From: CAYLJJ01 sp964384025
Lineage (GTDB): Bacteria > Myxococcota_A > Bradymonadia > UBA7976 > UBA1532
DNA length: 19,638 nucleotides
Direction: 5' to 3'
Assembly: GCA_964384025.1 (NCBI GenBank)
Contig: CAYLJJ010000109.1
Span: 1 to 19,638, forward strand
Shown: positions 1-6,399 of the stretch, in pieces
Position numbering within the stretch: position 1 is the stretch's first letter
Layout of the letters: each line of letters opens with the position of its first letter
Program-made: the position numbers and the translations under genes
Notes under the pieces: generated by a model
What the model was told of the DNA's origin: nothing
Database searches by the model: none
What the model saw: only the letters and a program-made list of their open reading frames with translations

Positions 1-16
1 GTTTAAAAAAATAGGC

Positions 17-39
17 GGGGGTGGGGGCGGGCGATCGGG
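17..39 (+). other. Putative G-quadruplex motif in G-rich leader
   Basis: Four runs of three or more G (17-21, 23-27, 29-31 and 37-39) are separated by loops of 1, 1 and 5 bases, which fits the canonical G3+N1-7 pattern. The surrounding 1-115 segment has further G and C runs (for example at 51-60 and 97-102) and no convincing gene. Any role is unknown. It could also be low-quality sequence at a contig edge. Confidence 0.45.
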
Positions 40-190
40 CCCTCAGCATGTTGGGGGGGGATCAGCGGGTTGAGTTATGCGCGCCGGCGGGGGCGCCCCC
101 CCAGACGGACGACTAATTGGCTTTTACAGTAGACTAACCATGCGCAAACTTGCATTATCGGTAGCACTTGACACACGGAGGACTCACACA

Positions 191-847
191 ATGTCAGGGC
201 TTTATCGTAGCAACAACGGCGGATATTACTATTTTCATAGTAATTTCGCAACAAGCGGCAATGGCCGATGTGCTTGGTTTGGATTTAACAAAGAGGCTGG
301 ATGGGCTAACGTTTTTTTTGGCCGTCGGTCACTCGATGGGCAAGAAATCAAGGGTATGTCTGGTGATTGGTGCGATATACCTTGGGCATCTTCGCTGGGT
401 CATGGAAAAATTTCAATTGACTTTCACCTTGGGGCACCTGCGCCAGACTGGCATCGCAATACTGAAACTGGTGGTTTTGGTTGCAAAAACTGGACGCACA
501 TTGACAGTCGAAGGGTTACTTTTCCTCATTTACCTGAAGGTGATCGCAATTTTCCTGAAAGCTCTCTCAATGGTGTATGGCAAACTGATACAAATTCCCT
601 CTACTATATGCGAGAGCTAGAGTCTGGCGATGTTTTTTGGTTCGCAATACGACCTAACCTTGAGGCTTCACATGTAGCGAAAGGTGTTAGGCGTGGTAAT
701 ACTGTTACCGTTCGATGGCTTGACATACCACCTGGCAAAATCCGCTCGGATGGAAGTCTTTACCTGAAAATTGTTGCACCAGGTTTGATGGCCAAAGAGA
801 GAAGCACGTCATCCTTCGGATCGAGTCGATGGATTAAGCTTTCGTAG
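191..847 (+). CDS. Small beta-rich protein with two copies of a lipocalin/avidin-like repeat
   Basis: The 218-residue protein starts at the ATG at 191, which has a GGAGG 9 bases upstream; the open frame reaches back to 77 through G-rich DNA without such a site. Two similar modules are visible. Residues about 1-80 open with SGLYRSNNGGYYYF and contain FFGRRSLDGQEIKG and GDWCDIPW. Residues about 125-195 open with GVWQTDTNSLYYMRE, followed by WFAI and VRWLDIPPG. Both follow a G-[LV]-[YW]...YY...W...G...W.D.P plan. I recall this plan from short bacterial proteins built of a 'GxWxxDDGGxYYxRQ' beta-sheet domain; that link is from memory. No signal peptide is evident from 191. The gene stands alone and is followed 7 bp later by a MITE. 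Function is unknown, and binding of a small ligand or carbohydrate is only a guess. Confidence 0.75.
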   Translation: MSGLYRSNNGGYYYFHSNFATSGNGRCAWFGFNKEAGWANVFFGRRSLDGQEIKGMSGDWCDIPWASSLGHGKISIDFHLGAPAPDWHRNTETGGFGCKNWTHIDSRRVTFPHLPEGDRNFPESSLNGVWQTDTNSLYYMRELESGDVFWFAIRPNLEASHVAKGVRRGNTVTVRWLDIPPGKIRSDGSLYLKIVAPGLMAKERSTSSFGSSRWIKLS

Positions 848-854
848 CAAGGCT

Positions 855-990
855 CAACAGTCCGGACAATTTTCGTAAATCCTTGAAATTATTAGATCCT
901 CTTGGAACTTTCCTAAAAGCACGGCTCCAATGATTTCAGCATGTTATGGAGCTACTCTGCTGTCACTCTCAAAAAGTGTCCGGACTATTG
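855..990. repeat. MITE copy 1, 136 bp
   Basis: The ends are imperfect inverted repeats. The left end begins CAACAGTCCGGACAATTTT and the reverse complement of the right end begins CAATAGTCCGGACACTTTT. A second copy at 9494-9639 has the same ends and shared internal words, for example CTTGAAAT(T/C)ATT and AATG(A/G)TTTCA(G/A)CA(T/G)GTTA. It has no coding capacity. The flanks (GGCT and GTCT) give no clear target duplication here, so one side may have been lost. It sits exactly at the point where the group II intron maturase fragment begins. Confidence 0.75.
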
Positions 991-1151
991 GTCTCCTAGA
1001 CCGTGCCTTAGGGCGATGGGCGATGAGGAAATTTAAAAATCTGCGCCGACACCAACGGCGCGCAGAGCACTGGTTAGGGCGTGTTGCGCGTCGTCAGCCG
1101 GGGCTCTTTGCGCACTGGAGGTTGTTGGGGATCAGGCCTTCGGCTGGATGA
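991..1151 (+). pseudogene. Group II intron-encoded maturase, C-terminal remnant
   Basis: The frame reads LLDRALGRWAMRKFKNLRRH, then a segment ending QPGLFAHWRLLGIRPSAG and a TGA. This is the classic C-terminus of bacterial group II intron reverse transcriptase/maturases, whose conserved RWAMRKFK..RR...A..WL..VA..QP.LF.HW pattern is clear. Only about 53 residues survive of the roughly 400-500 usual; the reverse transcriptase domain and the 5' half of the intron are absent. Its stop lies 3 bp before intron domain V, as expected. The MITE occupies the break, and the codons within it (930-990) are chance open frame. Confidence 0.8.
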
Positions 1152-1154
1152 TGG

Positions 1155-1231
1155 GAGCCGTATGAGTTGAGAGGCTCACGTACGGTTCTGCGAGCGCCTG
1201 GAGGTGAAATCCCTTCAGGCGACTCTCCGAT
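1155..1231 (+). ncRNA. Group II intron 3' end: domains V and VI
   Basis: Positions 1155-1188 form the 34-nt domain V hairpin. It opens GAGCCGTATGAG, which contains the catalytic AGC, and closes GTACGGTTC; arms GAGCCGTA and TACGGTTC pair. Domain VI follows at about 1192-1225, where GAG-CGCCTG pairs with CAGGCG-A-CTC. The unpaired A at 1222 is the expected branch point, and an AT about 8 nt downstream (1230-1231) fits the intron's 3' end. With domains I-IV missing it cannot splice alone. The 3' exon would begin at about 1232. Confidence 0.8.
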
Positions 1232-1315
1232 CTTGTCCCCTTCGGCGCAATGTAGCATGCTGTTTTGAGGAGAACTTTGGCGAGCTACTCGGCGGACTTT
1301 AATGACGATAACATG

Positions 1316-1359
1316 TCACTAGTGTCCCGCATGGCAATCACTAGTGTCCCGCGTGGCAA
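1316..1359. repeat. Tandem 22-bp repeat with palindromic core
   Basis: Two adjacent 22-bp units (1316-1337 and 1338-1359) differ at one base (CCCGCATGG against CCCGCGTGG). Each holds the 8-bp palindrome CACTAGTG followed by TCCCGC. A partial inverted copy lies at 1450-1462 (CACGGGACACC), 20 bp before the next gene. Direct plus inverted copies could be operator sites for the 1483 gene or nested ends of a lost mobile element. The rest of 1232-1482 has no gene that I can support. Confidence 0.6.
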
Positions 1360-1482
1360 GTTGTGGAGTATTACCCGGCAGTTGCTCAGGCCCAGTTTGT
1401 CTGGGTTTGAGCCGCTCGGAGGGGGCTCGATTATGAGGTCGAACTTACTACACGGGACACCAGCACAAAGGATGATGTTGGG

Positions 1483-2910
1483 ATGAAGAAGTTATTAATC
1501 TGGGGCTTGATGATCTCTTTCGGTGGGATCATCCTTGCTCCTCTCAGCGCGTTTGGAGATGAACTCCCTCTAATTTTCAAGGGGGGGCAGGGGTACCAGG
1601 GGAGGATCCACAAGGACGAGGTGTCGTACCAAGGCTTCGCATTCTTTGAAGGCGAGTTCGTATCCGCTGCTCGAAACCAATTGAGCGACCCAAACGCCAT
1701 CAGATACAGCTATGGTGCAGCCAGTGGTGTGATTCCGAATGCTGGAAGTAAGTCTGGACCCCACCTGATAAACCACAGGTCAAGCGTGTATGCATTCTGG
1801 CGGGGCGTCGGGAGCGATGCGGGAATCTACTATTCCTCCTTCGATGGCAGCACGTGGCAACCGCAGAGGAAGATTCCAAATGTGGGAAGCAGCGAGAAGC
1901 CGGTCATTATTTCGAAGGACCAGCGGCTCTATATGGTCTGGAAGGGAGTTGGCAGGGATGGTGGAATCTACATGACATACTCCAATGACCATGGGTTCAC
2001 TTGGCAGCCACAGAAGAAGCTAAATGGCTCATCCGGAGGGGGGATCGGTACAAACAGAACTCCTGCGATTGCATTCTGGAATTCGCGACTCTATGTGGTT
2101 TGGAAAGGCTATTCTGATCAACATCTGTATTATACGTACACCGACCTCAACGGCACTGCGAACCCGGTAAAAGTGATTCCTGATGTCGGCTCCGGCAGCA
2201 ACCCTGTCCTCGTCGTGAAGAATAACAAGATGTATCTGCTGTGGGCAGGCGTAACAAAGATGATTCCGTCTCGAATCGCCATTGATTTGCTGAAATCCAC
2301 TACTAAGGCAATCTCAGGCATACCACAAACGACGGCAGCGATGATCGAAATCAGTCAAATGGTCAGTGATAACTCAAAGCCAGAAGTTGTCAATTCGAAG
2401 ACAATCAAAACTGGGACGGACAATCACGACTGCCATATCTATTACTCATATTTTGAAAATGATAGTTGGAAACCCCAGCAGGTCGCAGTTGGAGCAATGG
2501 GGTGTCGAGAGCTTACCGGTGTCTATCATAATGAAAAGATTTATCTTGAAACCACGGTCATCGAATATCATTCGCCATCAAGCATCCATGAAAGTTCGTA
2601 CCAGTACAATCGTCCACACGTGTATACATCCTTTGCTGACTCAGACTTCGGAAACCCTACTGGAAGTACAGGTCGCGAAGTGGGTGGTTTGGACCTTATG
2701 CAGGTGTGTAAGGACCAACAAGGAGCCACGGGTGTCAAACTCAGAGGCAAACGGTTTGAATTCGAGGCTGCCTATCACTGGGAATGCGAGAATGGGAGGG
2801 GGACTAGTATGAACATGACTGAGGCTTGCGTGAAAAAATATGGTTTGGGTGCAGTGTCCAAAGTGCGGGATGTGAACGACGCCTATTCCTGGTATTGTTG
2901 GATGCCGTAG
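1483..2910 (+). CDS. Secreted beta-propeller/lectin-like protein with Cys-rich C-terminal module
   Basis: The protein has 475 residues. A Sec signal peptide is clear: MKK, a hydrophobic stretch to about residue 20, and an SAFG-DE cleavage region near residue 25. Residues about 75-300 contain repeated blade-like units with the pattern FWRGVG.DAGIYYSSFDGSTWQPQ..IPNVGSS..P, repeated as VWKGVGRDGGIYMTYS...G.TWQPQ and VWKG....LYYTY. This resembles BNR/sialidase-type and fucose-lectin-type propellers. Residues about 400-475 form a module with paired Cys and the ending CVKKYG...DVNDAYSWYCW, an extracellular Cys/Trp module I recall from secreted bacterial proteins. The start has AAAGG about 11 bp upstream. 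A role in binding or processing surface glycans is inferred; catalytic residues are not recognisable. Confidence 0.75.
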   Translation: MKKLLIWGLMISFGGIILAPLSAFGDELPLIFKGGQGYQGRIHKDEVSYQGFAFFEGEFVSAARNQLSDPNAIRYSYGAASGVIPNAGSKSGPHLINHRSSVYAFWRGVGSDAGIYYSSFDGSTWQPQRKIPNVGSSEKPVIISKDQRLYMVWKGVGRDGGIYMTYSNDHGFTWQPQKKLNGSSGGGIGTNRTPAIAFWNSRLYVVWKGYSDQHLYYTYTDLNGTANPVKVIPDVGSGSNPVLVVKNNKMYLLWAGVTKMIPSRIAIDLLKSTTKAISGIPQTTAAMIEISQMVSDNSKPEVVNSKTIKTGTDNHDCHIYYSYFENDSWKPQQVAVGAMGCRELTGVYHNEKIYLETTVIEYHSPSSIHESSYQYNRPHVYTSFADSDFGNPTGSTGREVGGLDLMQVCKDQQGATGVKLRGKRFEFEAAYHWECENGRGTSMNMTEACVKKYGLGAVSKVRDVNDAYSWYCWMP

Positions 2911-2981
2911 GCGCTTCAGCTCTCATTTGGTTCAAGTATCTTTAGGGTGCAACTCTCAACAAACGCTCATGTAGGGCAGAT

Positions 2982-2999
2982 GTGAGGAAAACTCCTCAC
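2982..2999 (+). terminator. Stem-loop downstream of the propeller gene
   Basis: A perfect 7-bp stem (GTGAGGA with TCCTCAC) encloses an AAAC tetraloop, 72 bp after the stop at 2910. No U-tract follows, so it is either a weak or factor-dependent terminator, or part of another RNA structure. The rest of 2911-3115 is non-coding. It holds an AGATAT-A-ATATCT near-palindrome around 3060 that includes a TATAAT without a matching -35. Confidence 0.35.
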
Positions 3000-3115
3000 G
3001 GGGCACGAACTTAAAGTAAATCACATTATCACATATTAGCTGGGTTTCCGCTAAAAGACAGATATAATATCTTTGTTGTTGAGTATTTCTATTGGAAAGC
3101 GATTTGTTATGCCGT

Positions 3116-4550
3116 CCCGTCCGGTACAAAAATAGGATCGTGCAAAAATCCGCAGTGTTCTTCGGCTATTACAATTTCGCCATCTGGCGATGATTCAGCC
3201 TGCCCTGAAGGACCAGAAGCCCTGTTCCCGACCCCTTCCCCTTGCTCCTCGAAGGCCATAGGCCAATCCTTCCCTCCATGAGCACCTCGCTCCCACCAGC
3301 CCTCAAAATCCTCCTCATCTCTCTCGCCGCCTGGGTCAATCGCCAGCAGTGCGACGTCATCGAGTACCTCCTTGAGGAGAACCGCGTCCTTCGCCAGCAG
3401 TTGGGCAACCGCCACCTCCGGCTCAATGATGCCCAGCGTCGCCGCCTCGCCGTCAGGGGTAAGGTCCTGGGCCGCAAGGTCCTCGAAGAGGTCGCAGGCA
3501 TCGTCACCCCTGAGACCATCCTGCGTTGGTATCGCCGCCTGGTGGCCGGGAAGTACGATGGCTCCAGAGGTCGCAGAGCCGGACGCCTCAGGACCAAGCA
3601 GGAGGTGGTTGACCTGGTGCTCAAGATGGCGAAGGAGAACCCCAGCTGGGGCTACAGTCGTATCCAGGGCACTCTGATGAACCTGGGAGCCTCCATCAGC
3701 CGCAGCACCATCAAGAACATCCTCGTTGAGCATGGCCTGGAGCCTGCCCCTGAGCGCCGCAAGCGCACGCCCTGGAAGACCTTCCTCCAGGCCCATTGGG
3801 GAGCCATCAGGGCTACCGACTTCTTCAGCGTCGAGGTCCTCAAGCACCACGGCCTCGTCCGCTACTTGGTCTTCTTCGTCATGGACCTCAAGACCCGCAA
3901 AGTTGAGATCGCGGGGGTCACGCCTGCTCCAGACGGGCGATGGATGCTGCGGGTGGCCCGTGGCCTCACCGATGCCTTCGATGGCTTCCTCCTTGGCGCT
4001 CGCTACCCCATCGTGGATCGGGATCCACTCTAAACCCAAGCCTTCAGGGAGATGCTGGCCCAAAGCAGCTGCCGAGTCCTCCGTCTTCCCCCTCATAGCC
4101 CCAACCTCAACGCTTTCGCTGAGCGCTTTGTCCTCTCCATCAAGTCTGAGTGCCTCAACAAGATCATCCCCCTCAGCGAAGCCCACCTCCGGGAGGCCCT
4201 GAGGGAGTTCAGCCGCCACTACCATGAGGAGAGGCCCCATCAGGGCCTGGGCAACCGACTCATAACTCCCACCGCTCCCGTGCACCTTGAAGGTCCAGTG
4301 CAGTGCCGGGAGCGCCTGGGAGGCGTGCTGAAGTTCTACCATCGTGAGGCTGCCTGAGAGTTCCCAGGTTCGGGCATATTACTACGCAACGGAGTTGAAG
4401 CCTCAGAGTTGAGTTGGATAGCTGTGCTCGGGTCCTTCAAGTTGCGTTTCCCCAGCTCCGAGTTCCGGCCGAAAATCCGGCTCTCAACGCTACTCGAGGC
4501 CCTCAAAACTACTCAACTTTCCCCGCGATCCTATTTTTGTACAGGACGGG
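3116..4550 (+). mobile_element. IS481/IS3-type insertion sequence, copy A (1435 bp)
   Basis: The ends are 25-bp inverted repeats with one mismatch: the left starts CCCGTCCGGTACAAAAATAG and the right ends TTTTTGTACAGGACGGG. Related ends occur at 8118/9431, 4703 and 14684, which defines the family in this window. It carries one transposase frame, broken by TAA. No target duplication is visible because the right end abuts another fragment of the family. Confidence 0.85.
3278..4357 (+). pseudogene. DDE (rve-type) transposase of IS copy A, interrupted by TAA
   Basis: The frame from ATG 3278 encodes 359 codons plus the stop. It has an N-terminal helix-turn-helix region (about residues 40-120, with PSWGYSRIQ at about 127) and an integrase core with first Asp in RATDFF, second Asp in VDRDP and Glu in NAFAERF. 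The codon after VDRDPL is TAA (4031-4033), where the family has Tyr or Phe; the same frame then continues as TQAFREML to QGLGNRL and a final TGA at 4355-4357. Everything else looks intact, so one point mutation separates it from a full protein. Readthrough or trans-complementation cannot be excluded. The 1.2-kb antisense open frame here is a compositional shadow. Confidence 0.85.
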
Positions 4551-4703
4551 ATCGGCCTGCGGCCTTCGAGAGGCAAGGGGCAAGGGCTCGTCGAAGATGC
4601 TCCTAGCCCTTCAGGACAGGCTGAATCATCGCCAGATTCCGGAATTGTAATCGACGAGAATCATTGCGGATTTTTGCGCGATCCTATTTTTGTACAGGAC
4701 GGC
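4551..4703 (-). mobile_element. Inverted left-end fragment of the same IS family
   Basis: The reverse complement of this 153-bp stretch matches the left end of copy B (from 8118 to about 8271) almost base for base. It ends in the family's terminal repeat (TTTTTGTACAGGACGGC). It is closer to copy B than to copy A, so it comes from a different copy. It directly abuts copy A's right end, as expected if A inserted into, or recombined with, an older element. Confidence 0.8.
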
Positions 4704-4741
4704 TTGCTCAGAAGATCTAACCCGGCCTGATTCCCACCTTT

Positions 4742-4948
4742 TCAGCCTCTTCGACGGACTTTCTTGAGCCTCTTCTTTGGAGGCTTTAGCGCCTTCTTTA
4801 TGTCTGATATGTCTTCAGGTTTATCTGGTTCAACGCCAATTATGACCTCTAATCCTCGGTCCCTACAAAATGTCATGAGTTCTTCCATCCTCTCCCCTGT
4901 CTGCACTCTGAGCGTGACTGGTCTCTTCTTTGAACCCAACTTAGGCAT
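4742..4948 (-). CDS. Small PBPRA1643-like protein lacking the SEC-C module
   Basis: The protein has 68 residues. It starts MPKLGSKKRPVTLRVQTGER and has a central IIGVEPDKPEDISDI, the conserved core of small proteins annotated as 'PBPRA1643 family SWIM/SEC-C metal-binding motif'. Those usually end in a Cys-rich SEC-C motif (CPCGSGKKYKKC). Here the C-terminus is instead a Lys/Arg tail (KKALKPPKKRLKKVRRRG) and the only Cys is internal. A GAGG lies 5 bp upstream of the ATG. It is the last gene of a minus-strand operon, 46 bp after the 4995-6368 gene. Function is unknown; nucleic-acid binding is inferred from the tail. Confidence 0.7.
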   Translation of the reverse strand: MPKLGSKKRPVTLRVQTGERMEELMTFCRDRGLEVIIGVEPDKPEDISDIKKALKPPKKRLKKVRRRG

Positions 4949-4994
4949 GATTCCTCTTTAGGTTTGTGCTCATGTCCACGAGCTATATTACGAG

Positions 4995-6368
4995 CTACAC
5001 TCTGGTTTTGAGCGCTGCTACTTTGCCCCTGTAGAACTGTGCTTGTTTGAGAGCGTACTTGCTACTGCGGCTGGTTGCATCAACCAGTAGGGCTTTGCAA
5101 AGTTCAATAGCCACATCTGGGTGTTTTTCTTCGATTGAGCTTATAATATCTTTGGCTGTTGAGCGCCATTGGCTGCTTTTCAACTTACTTAGCTCAGAGA
5201 GAGCTTTGTCAATGCGTCCAGAATCTGCATGGAGACGAGCACGTATTGGTATGAGCTTTCTCGGCTTTTGGTCTAGCTTGTCTATGAGTTGTAGGACTTG
5301 CAACCATCTATCAAGAGTAAGAGCATCGTCTCGCAGCTGTTTGTATCTGCTCACTGTGGCATTGGACTGGAAAAACCGAAGACTCTGACGCAATTTCTCA
5401 AGATTATCAGGAACTATACACCCTTTAGATGCAAGCCAATTGTCAATTTTGCGGTTGAATGGCTCTAGTATACAAATATGATCCATTGTAGCATTGACTG
5501 CCTGCTCTGTAAAACCAGCAGATGAAAGTTTCTGCACCACCTCATAAACCTGACGGATGGGAACTCTATCGAAAATTTTGATGGCTTCTGAGGATCTCTC
5601 CTGTTTTAAAAGTAGGTCAAAATATGATCCCCACATATCGGTTTTAATATATAGTTTTTCAAGCTCGGCATCATCAGAATTGATTGAATCAGTCAATTTT
5701 AGAATGAATTGGCCCGCATCTCGGCGTTTTTCGGCTCCATACTCAACTCCCTCTGTGATAGACAGAGCATCTTGAACCCAACCTGCAATCTTTATCCGTT
5801 CATCGCTATTTGTGCATTGGATAAGTATATCAGATGATGAGTCTCCCATCCCATAACCACCACTCTCCATGACATCCCAGCGGAAGACTTCGAATATGTC
5901 TTTGAGGAGCCTTTCTCGCTCACTGGCATTGTCTGTCAGCGATAAACATTTCCCAAGCCCATCAATGCATTCAATTACAACATCTGAAATCTCGCTCTCA
6001 TTATCATAGATACCTTCATAGCATGGAAGAATCACAGCAATAACTGTACGAAATACCATTGCTGAGCTTATAATTTCACTATTCTCTAAATACTCTTTTC
6101 CCAGACCGACTACTGGTCTCAGTTCTATTTCTGCTTGAGAAGATGCTTGCCAATGAAATTCCATATTGTCGATAATATTCTCGACTTGAGACTCAATATG
6201 CTTGGCATCTACATGATGTCTCTCACCTCTTAGTGGCAAAAAGACCAAACTTTCGAGTTCTGGTCTGTGCTCAAGCAATCGGTAAACAACTTCAACAAGT
6301 TGGTCATGATTTAGCTTGCGTAGTCTTGTTCCAATATTGTCCATATTTTGTGTGCATCCTGAAAACAT
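4995..6368 (-). CDS. Helical-repeat protein resembling the C-terminal region of SWIM zinc-finger/DUF6880 proteins
   Basis: The protein has up to 457 residues, all predicted helical by pattern. The opening (TRLRKLNHDQLVEVVYRLLE, about 13-32) matches the 'L..L....L..ll..l' opening of SWIM-associated and DUF6880-type proteins. GYGMGDSSSDILIQ at about 170-185 matches their 'DDSDG.lg' segment. Residues 240-457 look like TPR-type repeats (for example YFDLLLKQERSSEAIKIF and ARLHADSGRIDKALSEL). No SWIM CxCx(n)CxH motif is present. An alternative start is Met9 (6344), which has an AGGA 12 bp upstream; the first ATG has no clear site. It sits between two other unknowns on the same strand. A scaffold role is inferred only. 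Confidence 0.75.
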   Translation of the reverse strand: MFSGCTQNMDNIGTRLRKLNHDQLVEVVYRLLEHRPELESLVFLPLRGERHHVDAKHIESQVENIIDNMEFHWQASSQAEIELRPVVGLGKEYLENSEIISSAMVFRTVIAVILPCYEGIYDNESEISDVVIECIDGLGKCLSLTDNASERERLLKDIFEVFRWDVMESGGYGMGDSSSDILIQCTNSDERIKIAGWVQDALSITEGVEYGAEKRRDAGQFILKLTDSINSDDAELEKLYIKTDMWGSYFDLLLKQERSSEAIKIFDRVPIRQVYEVVQKLSSAGFTEQAVNATMDHICILEPFNRKIDNWLASKGCIVPDNLEKLRQSLRFFQSNATVSRYKQLRDDALTLDRWLQVLQLIDKLDQKPRKLIPIRARLHADSGRIDKALSELSKLKSSQWRSTAKDIISSIEEKHPDVAIELCKALLVDATSRSSKYALKQAQFYRGKVAALKTRV

Positions 6369-6380
6369 ACGATCACATTT

Positions 6381-6398
6381 AATCAGATTAGACTGATT
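6381..6398 (-). other. Intergenic hairpin inside the three-gene operon
   Basis: A perfect 6-bp stem (AATCAG/CTGATT) with a 6-base loop fills most of the 31-bp gap between the stop at 6400 and the next start at 6368. It could tune expression of the downstream gene or act as an mRNA processing site. There is no U-tract, so it is not an obvious terminator. Confidence 0.4.
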
Positions 6399-6399
6399 T

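Noticed and set aside
1316..1359. CRISPR-like repeats
   Set aside because: Only two directly adjacent units with no spacers, so not a CRISPR array; none seen elsewhere.
3059..3071. TATAAT promoter before IS copy A
   Set aside because: It sits in a near-palindrome with no -35 at proper spacing and no gene other than the broken IS transposase follows.
3107..4342. 411-residue minus-strand open frame across IS copy A
   Set aside because: Antisense to the transposase; the frame stays open because of the high GC codon pattern, and its 'homologue' at 8360-9223 is the same shadow in copy B.
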